From positions 1 through 11,319 of the forward strand of contig DAOVLG010000027.1 of the NCBI GenBank assembly GCA_030631385.1: a DNA stretch of 11,319 nt. Reading direction: 5' to 3'. The position numbers were made by a program, and so were the translations under genes. The notes below the pieces were generated by a model. It searched no databases, was not told the origin of the DNA, and saw only the letters and a program-made list of their open reading frames with translations. Within the stretch, counting starts at the first letter, position 1. Every line of letters begins with the position of its first letter. This DNA is from Candidatus Coatesiibacteriota bacterium (lineage in GTDB: Bacteria; RBG-13-66-14). This document shows positions 1 through 6,761 of this stretch, in pieces.

Positions 1-139
1 GCCAGTTTACGGAGCAACACCGAACCTGTCAAGGGCGCCGGCTGTGGGAACCGTGCGCACTTGGTGTGCGTTTAAATAAGAGATGTGCATCTTGGCGTAT
101 GCCGGAGATTGATAACGAACACAGGGAAACGGGGTTGCG

Positions 140-676
140 ATGAGGATCCGTACAGTATTTTTCGCGGCGGCCCTGCTCGCAGGACTGGCCGCAGGTTGTC
201 TGGAGATAAGTGAGGTGCGAATGCCGTCACGCCTCTCACCCGGCGAACGCTTCCCGGTTTCGTTATACGTTATGACCGATTCCGACCAGGCGGCCAGCGG
301 CTTCCTCGGCGTCCTCATCCCCGCGGATTGGTCGGTCGAGGCGGTTTATTACAGAGGTTACTCCACCGGATGCCTCAATCCCAGTCGAACCTGCTCCGCC
401 TGGCTGGAGTTCAACGACCCTGCGCCCGACGGTTGCCGCTGGTGTGGCTTTGTAACCGATGAAGCCCTCGAAGGCCGCGGTGCGTACCACGCTGAATTCT
501 ACCTCCAGCCAGACCACCTAAGCGGCGGCAGAAAGTTGGTCTTCATCGTCGGCGCCTGTGACGGTCCGTCGGGATCCCGTTGGGAGGAACTGGACCGGCG
601 CGAGGTCTGGGTGCAACTGGAAGGTGATACCGAAGTGATCCACCTCTCCTGGGGACGGCTCAAAGCGCAGTGCTAA
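140..676 (+). CDS. Cys-rich predicted lipoprotein of unknown function
   Basis: 178 residues. The N-terminus MRIRT is followed by a hydrophobic stretch (about residues 6-18) and the lipobox LAAGC (16-20). This predicts signal peptidase II cleavage before Cys20 and anchoring in a membrane by a lipidated cysteine. The mature part starts with a 'P-S-R-L-S-P-G-E-R-F-P-V' stretch and a 'G-x-L-x-V-x-I-P-x-x-W-S-V' stretch, typical of beta-sandwich or cohesin-like extracellular domains; this fold reading is inference only. It has six further cysteines, four of them in two close pairs (TGC..RTC and CRWC), plus one at the very C-terminus, suggesting disulfides. The ATG has only a weak GGGG upstream, but the nearest in-frame alternatives give no better signal. 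Its stop codon overlaps the A-tract of the terminator serving the opposite-strand ftsX unit. I do not recognise a specific family. Confidence 0.8.
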   Translation: MRIRTVFFAAALLAGLAAGCLEISEVRMPSRLSPGERFPVSLYVMTDSDQAASGFLGVLIPADWSVEAVYYRGYSTGCLNPSRTCSAWLEFNDPAPDGCRWCGFVTDEALEGRGAYHAEFYLQPDHLSGGRKLVFIVGACDGPSGSRWEELDRREVWVQLEGDTEVIHLSWGRLKAQC

Positions 677-700
677 AAAAAGCTGGGCCTGGGCCCCGCT
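675..700 (-). terminator. Rho-independent terminator of the ftsE-ftsX unit
   Basis: Read on the minus strand, a GC-rich hairpin (681-700; three outer pairs, one mismatch, then GGGC/GCCC around a four-base loop) runs directly into a run of seven T (681-675). It lies 24 bases past the ftsX stop. On the plus strand it has no T-tract, so it is not an obvious terminator for the lipoprotein gene. Confidence 0.8.
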
Positions 701-724
701 CCACTAACGTACCTCCCGACGGTT

Positions 725-1594
725 CTACTTCGCCCGGCGGACATGGCCGGCGGCGGCGAAGAAACTGCCGATGATCCCGACTACCGCACCCAGGCCGACC
801 AACCCCGACCACCATTCCCACGGAATAAAATCGCTCGCACCGGCCAATTTACCCACCGTAGCGTAGAGTAAGTAAAGAAGACCCACCCCGATCGCCCCCC
901 CCAATACTCCCACCAGCAGGCCCTCAATCACGAAGGGCCGCCGGATGAAGCCGTGCGAGGCTCCCACGACTTTGAGAATCGTGATCTCGTCACGGCGCAT
1001 GTACACGCCCAAAGCCACGGCGTTACCGACCACGAGGATCGAGGCCAGCGCCAACACCCCGCCGATCACCAGCCCGCCGATCCCGGCGATGCGGACGATC
1101 TCCGAGAGCGATTCCACCCACTCCCGGCCGTAGGATACACGGGTCACGCCTGGGATTAGTTCGAGCTGTTCAGCAATCTGAGCCAACCTCTCCTCGGTCC
1201 GGTAGTCCGGGATCATGGTGATACGGAAGGAGGCCGGGAGAGGGTTTTCCTCGATCTCGGTAAGCAGGTAGGAGTCCTCACCGAGCATGGCGCGCAGCTC
1301 CTCCAGGGCGCCTTCCTTGGACACGTAGCGGGTCGCCCCGACACCGGGAAGCCCTACGATGGTATCCTCGATGTGCGAGAGCTCCATCGGCGTGGGATCA
1401 CCGGCGATGTAAGCCTCCACCTCGACCTCGGAGCGGGCCTCCTCCACGAGGAGTTGGAGGTTATGGACCACCAAAAGGACGACGCCGATGACCAGGATGG
1501 AGAGCACCACGGTGAACACCGCCCCGGCGCTCCCCACACCGCCGCGGCGCAGCCCGTCGAAACCCTCCCGGATGTAGTAGCCCAGGTTGCCCAA
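725..1594 (-). CDS. ftsX: FtsX, cell-division ABC-transporter-like permease
   Basis: 289 residues. FtsX is the membrane partner of the FtsE ATPase. The complex transmits cytosolic ATP hydrolysis to periplasmic peptidoglycan hydrolases at the division site. The expected layout is visible: a short cytosolic N-terminus (YYIREGFDGLRRGG), TM1 about 25-46, a periplasmic domain about 50-165 including the 'IPGV' region, then three more TM segments (about 170-197, 224-246 and 263-282). The conserved cytosolic loop R-R-D-E-I-T-I-L-K-V-V-G-A-S (200-213) followed by F-I-R-R-P-F is the classic FtsX/MacB-type signature. The start is TTG, five bases after the hepT stop; the only SD-like sequence (AAGGTG, 1611-1606) lies inside the end of hepT with a long 11-base spacing. 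Normally ftsX follows ftsE directly. Here a propeller gene remnant and an mntA-hepT pair separate them. Confidence 0.95.
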   Translation of the reverse strand: MGNLGYYIREGFDGLRRGGVGSAGAVFTVVLSILVIGVVLLVVHNLQLLVEEARSEVEVEAYIAGDPTPMELSHIEDTIVGLPGVGATRYVSKEGALEELRAMLGEDSYLLTEIEENPLPASFRITMIPDYRTEERLAQIAEQLELIPGVTRVSYGREWVESLSEIVRIAGIGGLVIGGVLALASILVVGNAVALGVYMRRDEITILKVVGASHGFIRRPFVIEGLLVGVLGGAIGVGLLYLLYATVGKLAGASDFIPWEWWSGLVGLGAVVGIIGSFFAAAGHVRRAK

Positions 1595-1599
1595 TTTAA

Positions 1600-1938
1600 C
1601 TATCGCACCTTTAGGATGTCCTGGAGTTTACTAATTAAATCGGGTATATAATTCATCGCAGTATCCCAAACAAGTGATTCATCAACATGATCATAGGCAT
1701 GTATAAGCACGTCTCTCATTCCAGTTATTTTTCGCCATTGAATCTGAGGATGTGCTTCGCGGAATTTCGTAGACAAACGTTTCGTCACCTCGCCAATCAT
1801 AATAAGTTGATGGAGTACAGCCGATTTGTGCAAGCGATCCCGAACGAACTCCTCGCGAGACAACTCTCCAAGGAATTCTTGTATGTTTTTCGCGGCATCA
1901 AGAATATCCCTCAGATATTCCTTATCACGGGATCCCAT
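1600..1938 (-). CDS. hepT: HepT-type HEPN ribonuclease toxin (DUF86)
   Basis: 112 residues, normal for the family. HepT toxins are all-helical HEPN RNases whose active site is the RX4HXY motif. It is present as R75-D-V-L-I-H80-A-Y82. The helix with H-K-S-A-V-L-H-Q-L-I-M-I-G-E (37-50) is also typical. In characterised pairs the partner MntA inactivates HepT by adding AMP to the motif tyrosine, here Tyr82. The ATG has a good SD (AAGGTG, 1948-1943), and the gene overlaps the end of mntA by 14 bases, as expected for a co-translated toxin-antitoxin pair. The gene is AT-rich: 1621-1680 is about 35% GC by hand count, against about 75% for 3061-3120 in ftsE. This suggests horizontal acquisition. All catalytic residues are intact, so it is probably functional. 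Confidence 0.93.
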   Translation of the reverse strand: MGSRDKEYLRDILDAAKNIQEFLGELSREEFVRDRLHKSAVLHQLIMIGEVTKRLSTKFREAHPQIQWRKITGMRDVLIHAYDHVDESLVWDTAMNYIPDLISKLQDILKVR

Positions 1939-2239
1939 AGATCACCTTAGCTGAATCCAAGATGGCCCGTTTTCGGATGCCATTTCTACTACCCTCGACA
2001 CCCCGTTTACTAATCAAATCCACCTTGCGTTGAAAGATATCTTCGAGCTCTTCCTGCATACCGACGAAATCCAGTAGCGTCCAGTGAGCTCCAATTTCGA
2101 AGGAGATCAGCACATCAATGTCGGAATCCGGACCGAAGTCGTCGCGCGGCACCGAGCCGAAGAGCGCCAGCTCGGTGATCCCCCACCTGCGGCAAAAAAC
2201 GCGCAACTCGACCAGATAAGGCGTGACGTCGAAGGGCAT
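1925..2239 (-). CDS. mntA: MntA-type minimal nucleotidyltransferase antitoxin
   Basis: 104 residues from the ATG at 2239. This start is preferred over an upstream one at 2260 because GGAG sits five bases before it. The protein is a minimal nucleotidyltransferase of the DNA polymerase beta superfamily. The GSX10DXD signature is complete: G28-S29, D40-I-D42, with a third likely metal ligand D74 in K-V-D-L-I. In characterised pairs this enzyme AMPylates the HEPN toxin encoded next to it and so neutralises it. The start lies two bases past the stop of the upstream propeller ORF, whose last codons contain the SD, so translation may be coupled. It overlaps hepT by 14 bases. Antitoxin identity is inferred from the pairing. 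Confidence 0.92.
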   Translation of the reverse strand: MPFDVTPYLVELRVFCRRWGITELALFGSVPRDDFGPDSDIDVLISFEIGAHWTLLDFVGMQEELEDIFQRKVDLISKRGVEGSRNGIRKRAILDSAKVIYGIP

Positions 2240-2241
2240 GA

Positions 2242-2736
2242 TCACTCCGAAGGACCCCACGTCGGTTCGCCGGCAGCGTCCCAGGTCAGGTCCCGGTTAA
2301 TATCACCGGTTTCCAGGTTCACCGCCCCCAAGCATCCTCCGTCAAGCCCCGAATCGTAGAAGATCAACTTTCCGTCCCCGGAAAAGCAGGGGTTGTAATA
2401 ACCTTCGTCGCTGGTCAACCTCGTCGTCGAGCCGTTCTTCAACGTCAGAGCGTACAGGTCGTACCAGCTTCCACCCCTCGAGGAAGAGAAAACGGTCCGT
2501 TCCCCGCTCGGGGATCAGGTCGGGTGTTCGTCGGGGCAGTCGTTGAAGGTGAGCTGCCGCACCTCCCCGGTTTCCAGGTTCAGCTCGAATAGCTCCCCGT
2601 CTCCGTCCCGATCGCTCGTGAAGGCGATGGTCTCGCCGTCGGGGCTCCAGGCGGTGCAGACCACCCGCCCGGCGGTCGGGGCGGTCAGGACGCCGATGAG
2701 GACGGGCAAAATCGCAAGTCGGATGCTGTTTCTCAT
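2242..2736 (-). pseudogene. TolB/PD40-type beta-propeller protein, broken by in-frame TGA and truncated
   Basis: Read from the ATG at 2736 this is one continuous frame of 164 codons interrupted only by a TGA at 2517-2515. It begins with a signal peptide (MRNSIRLAILPVLIGVLTAPTAG) and continues with PD40/TolB-like repeats: A-W-S-P-D-G-E-T-I-A-F-T-S-D-R-D-G-D-G, then E-H-P-T-[TGA]-S-P-S-G-E-R-T-V-F-S-S-S-R, then N-P-C-F-S-G-D-G-K-L-I-F-Y-D-S. Each repeat carries a 'L-E-T-G-x-x-x-x-L-T' strand. The TGA falls exactly where the repeat requires Trp (TWSP), so a TGG-to-TGA change is the simplest reading. The frame ends at 'E-P-T-W-G-P-S-E', the start of another repeat, two bases before mntA. Real family members carry more blades, so the 3' part appears lost. 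There is no clear SD before the ATG. It would have been an exported protein. A sequencing error at the TGA cannot be excluded. Confidence 0.75.
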
Positions 2737-2890
2737 GGTTTCAATGAGATAGGGTGATGCGTGGCCTTTGTAAAGAATACCCACGCCGTTAGTTGGCATT
2801 GGTTCCCACGTTTAACGGTAAACACTCTTCTCTGCGCACCTCCAGGCAGGCGGCGACGGACTCGCGTATGTCGCTAAACGTCCCCGTCCG

Positions 2891-3556
2891 TTATTTCACC
2901 AGCACCTCGCCGGCCTCGAGGTGGATTGTGCGTGCCTCTATGCGCTTGACCATGGCGTAATCGTGGGTGGCCACGATGACCGTGGTCCCACGCGAGGCGA
3001 TTTTACGCAGAAGCTCCATGATCCTCTGCGAGAGGTCGGGGTCCAGGTTGCCCGTAGGCTCGTCGGCCAGGAGGAGCTCGGGATCGCCGGAGATGGCCCG
3101 GGCGATGGCCACCCGCTGCTGCTCACCGCCGGAGAGCTCCTCGGCGAAGGAATCGGCCCTTCCCTCGAGCTCCACGATGCGCAGGATGGCCTTGATACGC
3201 CGTATACGCTCCTCTTTGGACAGACGGCAGATCCGCAGCGCTATGTCAAGATTCTCCACGGTCGTTCGCTGGGACAGAAGGCGGAAATCCTGAAATACCA
3301 CACCGATCCGCCGCCGCAATCTCGGAAGCTGACGGGACTTCAGGTGATTCATGTCGTAACCCAGGACCGCCAGTTCACCATCGGTGGGGTGCTCCTCGCC
3401 GAAGAGAAGCCTGAGGAAGGTGGTTTTACCGGCGCCGGAGGGACCGGTGAGAAAGGTAAACTCGCCCTTCGTAAGCTGAAGGGTGACACGCGAGAGGGCC
3501 AAGATCCCGCGAGGGTAACGCTTGGTGACATTGGTGAAATTGGCGACGTAGGTCAA
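2891..3556 (-). CDS. ftsE: FtsE, cell-division ATP-binding protein
   Basis: 221 residues, the usual FtsE length. It is the ATPase that pairs with FtsX at the inner face of the cytoplasmic membrane. All ABC ATPase motifs are intact: Walker A G38-P-S-G-A-G-K-T45, Q-loop Q89, signature L141-S-G-G-E-Q-Q-R148, Walker B L-L-L-A-D165-E166, D-loop N-L-D172 and H-loop H198. The N-terminal 'F-x-N-V-T-K-R-Y-P-R-G' is typical of FtsE. The start is TTG, supported by AAGGA (3567-3563) six bases upstream. It is the first gene after a strong promoter. Its partner ftsX lies about 1.3 kb downstream, beyond a propeller remnant and a toxin-antitoxin pair. Because the LolD/MacB ATPases are close relatives, the presence of FtsX in the same unit decides the name. 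Confidence 0.95.
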   Translation of the reverse strand: MTYVANFTNVTKRYPRGILALSRVTLQLTKGEFTFLTGPSGAGKTTFLRLLFGEEHPTDGELAVLGYDMNHLKSRQLPRLRRRIGVVFQDFRLLSQRTTVENLDIALRICRLSKEERIRRIKAILRIVELEGRADSFAEELSGGEQQRVAIARAISGDPELLLADEPTGNLDPDLSQRIMELLRKIASRGTTVIVATHDYAMVKRIEARTIHLEAGEVLVK

Positions 3557-3562
3557 GGGGGT

Positions 3563-3567
3563 TCCTT
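3563..3567 (-). promoter_or_regulatory. Shine-Dalgarno deciding the ftsE TTG start
   Basis: AAGGA on the minus strand, six bases before the TTG at 3556. No ATG or GTG in a suitable position has comparable support. Confidence 0.7.
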
Positions 3568-3603
3568 AAGCGCTAACTCACTGTCAATCCAGCAGTTGAA
3601 CAA

Positions 3604-3632
3604 ATTATAGTCAAGCGGGGTTCAGCGGTCAA
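3604..3632 (-). promoter_or_regulatory. Sigma70-type promoter for the ftsE unit
   Basis: Minus strand: -35 TTGACC (3632-3627), 17-base spacer, -10 TATAAT (3609-3604). This is 11 of 12 matches to consensus. Transcription would start near 3597 and give a leader of about 40 bases before ftsE. It lies between thiL and ftsE, so ftsE is expected to be transcribed separately from the nptA-phoU-thiL group, although no clear thiL terminator is visible. Confidence 0.8.
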
Positions 3633-3695
3633 TCAACGGGAAAGCGACCCGCCCAGGCCACCTTTACCCTGGAAGTAGTTGTCACAGCAGCCTGG

Positions 3696-4811
3696 CTATC
3701 CGGCCCCACCGCCGAAGTGGCTGAAAAGAGGTTTGGGCAACTCCCGACGAACGCCGTCAAGGCCCAGGATCCGGACGCCCTCCTCCCGGGGAACGACCTT
3801 GCCGATCGGCGTGAGCCCCCCCTCGTGGCGCTCGAGCCCCTCGGGACCGGTGACCAGCAACCGGAAGTCCTCGCCGCCGCCAAGGGCGAGCTGCACGGGG
3901 GTAACCTCCATCGCCTCGGCTACGGTGATCAGCGTTTCGGGAAGCGGCAGTCTGTCTTCAGAGATCAACACGCCCACCCCGGAAGCCTCGGCCAGAAGGC
4001 AAAGCTGCTCGGAGAGGGAGTCGGAGGTATCCGCGCAGGTGGTGAGCAGGCCGTTGCGCCAGAGGCGAACGCCGAGCTCCAGCGCGATCTGCGGCCAGAG
4101 GAAGGCCTTGCGCAGCTTTTCGGAGTTCGAGAAGGTGACCTTGGGGTTCTTTAGGAGCCAAAAACCACCCGCGGCCATCCCGGTCGGGCCGCTCAGGTAG
4201 ATCACCTCGCCGGGCTTGGCCCCCGACCTGCCGCCGGGTGACCAGGTGTTGGGACGTTGACCGATGATACAGACATCCAGGTACAGGGGTCCCTGAGTAG
4301 TGGCCAGATCACCGCCGACGAAGGCCAGCTTCGTCCAGTTACCCCCGGAGAAGGGGTAGGCAAGCTCATCGGCCGACCAGGCGAGCCCGCGGAAGATCCG
4401 TTCCAGGGTTCCAAGCTCGACCTCCGGTGAGGCGGCCACGGCGATCGTGGCCCAGAGCGGTGTGGCGCCGAAGGGGGCCAAATCGCTCACCGCAGCGGCC
4501 AGGGCCCGTCTTCCAACGGCCTCCTCGCCCATGAGCCCGAGATCGAAGTGAGTGCCCTCGACCTGCTGGTCGCAGGTTACCACCAGATCGTAACCGGCGT
4601 TCGGGGTAACCACGGCGGCGTCATGACCCGGTCCGACACGCACACCGCGCATCATCGGGGGCTTGAACCTCCCGCTGCCGCTGGAGGGCTGCCGCTCCTC
4701 TCTATCACTGTGGAGGACCTCCGGTTCCGCGCTCCGTGCCGGGCTGTCCGACTGCAGAATCGAGATCAGCCTCTTGACGATCTCCTGTTCGGCAAGTTCC
4801 GATAAAAGCAT
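3696..4811 (-). CDS. thiL: ThiL-like thiamine-monophosphate kinase
   Basis: 371 residues, longer than the usual 320-350. ThiL phosphorylates thiamine monophosphate to thiamine diphosphate, the active cofactor, in the cytosol. It belongs to the PurM/SelD-like ATPase superfamily. Landmarks: the N-terminal S-E-L-A-E-Q-E-I-V-K-R-L, G-P-G-H-D-A-A-V-V (60-68), V-E-G-T-H-F-D (84-90), A-V-S-D-L-A-P-F-G-A-T-P (107-118), V-G-G-D-L-A-T-T (165-172), A-D-T-S-D-S-L (260-266) and L-G-G-G-E-D-F-R-L-L-V (310-320). Two positions differ from the common family pattern: H63 where GDDAA has the first Asp, and S265 where DISDG has Gly. A low-complexity insertion (about residues 21-52, rich in S, E, P and R) accounts for the extra length. 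ATG with AGGAG five bases upstream. It follows the PhoU-like gene by eight bases. Activity is likely but the metal-site substitution makes it less certain. Confidence 0.88.
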   Translation of the reverse strand: MLLSELAEQEIVKRLISILQSDSPARSAEPEVLHSDREERQPSSGSGRFKPPMMRGVRVGPGHDAAVVTPNAGYDLVVTCDQQVEGTHFDLGLMGEEAVGRRALAAAVSDLAPFGATPLWATIAVAASPEVELGTLERIFRGLAWSADELAYPFSGGNWTKLAFVGGDLATTQGPLYLDVCIIGQRPNTWSPGGRSGAKPGEVIYLSGPTGMAAGGFWLLKNPKVTFSNSEKLRKAFLWPQIALELGVRLWRNGLLTTCADTSDSLSEQLCLLAEASGVGVLISEDRLPLPETLITVAEAMEVTPVQLALGGGEDFRLLVTGPEGLERHEGGLTPIGKVVPREEGVRILGLDGVRRELPKPLFSHFGGGAG

Positions 4812-4819
4812 CCATACTC

Positions 4820-5509
4820 CTAATCCAGTTCAACAGCGTCGGCGGCGTCTCCATCGAACTGGTAACTGACCCAATCGAAGGGGTTGATAACCGTTGAGGC
4901 CACGTTCATCAGGTGGGCGTTGATCCGCTTCAGGTACCGGCTGACGAGAACCACCATAACCGCGTCCCTCACCGACAGGTCGGCCAGATCATACAGATCG
5001 CCGATCAACTCGTTCACCTGGGTGGACACCTTCCGGTGATTATCCAAAACCTGGTGGGCGGCATCGGAATCCAGCTCCATAAAGGCTTTCTGCGTGAGCG
5101 AAAAATCCTCCATCACCAGCTCCTCGATAGACAGGAGCTCGGCAAGGTGGGGGTAATCCGACTTGACGATGGGACTCCCGTACGACTCGGCCACCTCGAA
5201 GAGGTTCTTAGTAAAATCACCGCCCCGCTCCAGATCAATGTTCACGTTCAAGAGAACCAGGCCGGCGATGGGGTCACCTCCGGGCTTGACCACCAGGTGT
5301 TCGGCTATCAGGCGGCGAATCTCACGGTTGAGGTGGTTGACGTATCGGTCCCTTCCGTACACGTCAACGCCGGGCTTGGTGCCGTGAAGCAGATACTCAC
5401 GCACGTAGGAGTAGGTCTTGGCCACGGTTTCGATCATGTGCTGGGTCTTCGCCAGGGCCTGATTTAACAAACCCTTACTTCGCCAAGCCTTCATAAAATT
5501 TTTAAACAT
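4820..5509 (-). CDS. PhoU-domain protein, regulator partner of the Na/Pi symporter
   Basis: 229 residues, mostly helical. It shows PhoU-domain landmarks: V-N-H-L-N-R-E-I-R-R (57-66), the metal-binding type motif I-D-L-E-R-G-G-D (91-98), and a second repeat copy with R-Y-L-K-R-I-N-A-H-L-M-N-V-A-S (191-205). In E. coli PhoU negatively regulates phosphate uptake and signalling. In many bacteria a PhoU domain is fused to the C-terminus of NptA-type symporters. Here it is a separate gene 14 bases after nptA, so a role in controlling that transporter is the natural inference. The start ATG has only a distant AGGGAAG; an internal ATG five codons later is also possible. It is cytosolic, with no signal peptide. 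Confidence 0.88.
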   Translation of the reverse strand: MFKNFMKAWRSKGLLNQALAKTQHMIETVAKTYSYVREYLLHGTKPGVDVYGRDRYVNHLNREIRRLIAEHLVVKPGGDPIAGLVLLNVNIDLERGGDFTKNLFEVAESYGSPIVKSDYPHLAELLSIEELVMEDFSLTQKAFMELDSDAAHQVLDNHRKVSTQVNELIGDLYDLADLSVRDAVMVVLVSRYLKRINAHLMNVASTVINPFDWVSYQFDGDAADAVELD

Positions 5510-5523
5510 GGCTTTCGGCTTCC

Positions 5524-6645
5524 CTAGTTAAAGACAAAGATTACAAGGATCGGAATGAGGAAAAAGGTTACCACAACAAAGGCTATCGCGGCCACCCGGT
5601 TCCTCTTGGCCAATTCACCGAGCTTTTTCGCCATCGTCAGCGGCACCACGCGAAGGGGATAGAAGATGGCCATCCCGGCGATGTTGAAGAACAGGTGGAC
5701 GAAGGCCACCGCGAGACCGGACGGTTCGCCGGCGGCAAGAGCGGCCAACAACGCGGTAACCGTCGTACCCACGTTCGCCCCTAGAGTGTAGGGGAAAACC
5801 TGCTCCACCGTCAACAGCGCCGCGCCCACGAGGGGAACCATCAGAGATGTCGTTGCGGAGCTGGATTGGACGATGGCGGTGAAGAGCAGCCCGAGAGCGA
5901 AGGCCCGCAACGCTGTCTTGAAGAGGTAGCTGTGGAGTACACGCTCGAATTTTTCGATCACCAGGGCGCGCATCAGCTTCACCAGATACCGAAGAGAAAT
6001 AAAGAGCAGGACCAGGGACACGATCAGGGCCAGCCAGTAAGTCTCACCGGTAAGTTCGATTACCAGGTGTTTCACGGGGTCAATGACGGCGTTCAGCGGG
6101 CTCATGAAGGTGAACTCCCCACCACCGCCCGCGGAAACGCCGGCCAACCAACAGGCCAATCTTTCGAGGGGATGGAAGAAATACTCGATGGGCATCAAAA
6201 CGGCCACGGCGCATATGTTGAACATATCGTGCACCGTAGCCCCGGCCAGAGCCCGATGGAACTCGTCGCGCCGGGTGATGTGGGTCAGGCTCACGATGGT
6301 GTTGGTGATGGTCGTGCCGATGTTCGCCCCCAACACAATCGGCACCGCCACGCCGATGCCCATCGTTCCGGTGGCGACCAGAGCCACCAGCATGCTGGTC
6401 ACGGTGGAGGAACTCTGGATGATGCTCGTGGCCAGAACGCCCACGAAGAGGCCCACGATCGGGCTGGATGCCCCCGCGACCAGGCTCTCGGCGAACCCCT
6501 TGCCGAACCCCGTAAAAGAAGCGCCCATCAGTTTGATGGACAGCATGAAGAGGTACAAAAAAGCGAGGAGGCCAAAAACCTTTAAGATGCTGATAAAAAG
6601 AGGTTTATCCCCTTGATTTTCTCGATCCGATCCGACTTCAGCCAT
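5524..6645 (-). CDS. Na+/phosphate symporter, NptA/PNaS family
   Basis: 373 residues of inner-membrane protein. The family's inverted repeat is clear. Each half carries a Q-S-S-S motif (I-I-Q-S-S-S at 75-80; I-V-Q-S-S-S at 258-263), a G-A-N-I/V-G-T-T motif (107-112 and 289-294) and a V-H-D-M-F-N / V-H-L-F-F-N pair (138-143 and 316-321). These are the substrate- and sodium-binding elements of type II Na/Pi cotransporters. Hydrophobic segments fill about 20-40, 62-90, 97-120, 141-170, 203-222, 245-300, 311-330 and 350-372. Bacterial members often end in a PhoU domain; this one stops after the last TM segment, and the PhoU part is the next gene. Behind a TTGACA promoter it heads the nptA-phoU-thiL group, so constitutive or phosphate-responsive uptake of inorganic phosphate is expected. 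No Pho-box-like repeat was recognised. Confidence 0.93.
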   Translation of the reverse strand: MAEVGSDRENQGDKPLFISILKVFGLLAFLYLFMLSIKLMGASFTGFGKGFAESLVAGASSPIVGLFVGVLATSIIQSSSTVTSMLVALVATGTMGIGVAVPIVLGANIGTTITNTIVSLTHITRRDEFHRALAGATVHDMFNICAVAVLMPIEYFFHPLERLACWLAGVSAGGGGEFTFMSPLNAVIDPVKHLVIELTGETYWLALIVSLVLLFISLRYLVKLMRALVIEKFERVLHSYLFKTALRAFALGLLFTAIVQSSSATTSLMVPLVGAALLTVEQVFPYTLGANVGTTVTALLAALAAGEPSGLAVAFVHLFFNIAGMAIFYPLRVVPLTMAKKLGELAKRNRVAAIAFVVVTFFLIPILVIFVFN

Positions 6646-6682
6646 TCACTCACGCTCACGGGATCAGTCGTTTCAAGGCGAC

Positions 6683-6712
6683 ATGTTACGGGTGCTAAAA
6701 GCGGATTGTCAA
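6683..6712 (-). promoter_or_regulatory. Sigma70-type promoter for nptA-phoU-thiL
   Basis: Minus strand: perfect -35 TTGACA (6712-6707), 18-base spacer, -10 TAACAT (6688-6683; four of six). Start of transcription would be near 6676, leaving a leader of about 30 bases to the nptA ATG. Confidence 0.6.
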
Positions 6713-6729
6713 TCAAAAACCGTTAAGGT

Positions 6730-6761
6730 AACGAGAGGTTCAACCCCCCTGCCTTTATCAT
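6730..6761 (+). repeat. Degenerate intergenic copy of the GGGGTTTAAACCCC palindrome family
   Basis: Begins AACGAGAGGTTCAACC and continues CCCCTGCCTTTATCAT. Aligned with the copy inside kdsB (from 10381) it shares AAC, GG-TT-AA, CCCC, TGCCT and a loosely similar AT-rich tail, about 16 of the 20 core positions. The palindrome has decayed here. It lies between the nptA promoter and the leader of the first barrel gene. Confidence 0.5.

Noticed and set aside
1..139. Short inverted repeats (GTGCGCAC near 53-60, AGATG/CATCT at 81-92) and a possible gene remnant at the left edge.
   Set aside because: The repeats are too short to mean anything alone, no convincing promoter was found, and no coding frame with family resemblance crosses this edge.
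2515..2517. Selenocysteine or a TGA-as-Trp/Gly genetic code as explanation for the in-frame TGA.
   Set aside because: No conserved Cys position or plausible downstream selenocysteine hairpin was seen, and other genes in the window end in TGA and use TGG for Trp.
2746..2774. Possible minus-strand promoter TTTACA-17-TATCTC just before the propeller gene.
   Set aside because: The -10 matches only three of six positions and would make the gene nearly leaderless; too weak to list as a feature.
2789..2893. The ftsE frame stays open for 33 codons after its TAA stop (R-T-G-T-F-S-D-I-R-E-S-V-A-A...).
   Set aside because: FtsE has its usual length and C-terminus before the TAA, the extra part has no start codon or family resemblance, and open stretches of this size are common in GC-rich DNA.
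3610..3695. Inverted repeat CCAGGC...GCCTGG after thiL as a possible terminator.
   Set aside because: The loop is about 30 bases, there is no T-tract, and the region holds the ftsE promoter; not supported as a terminator.
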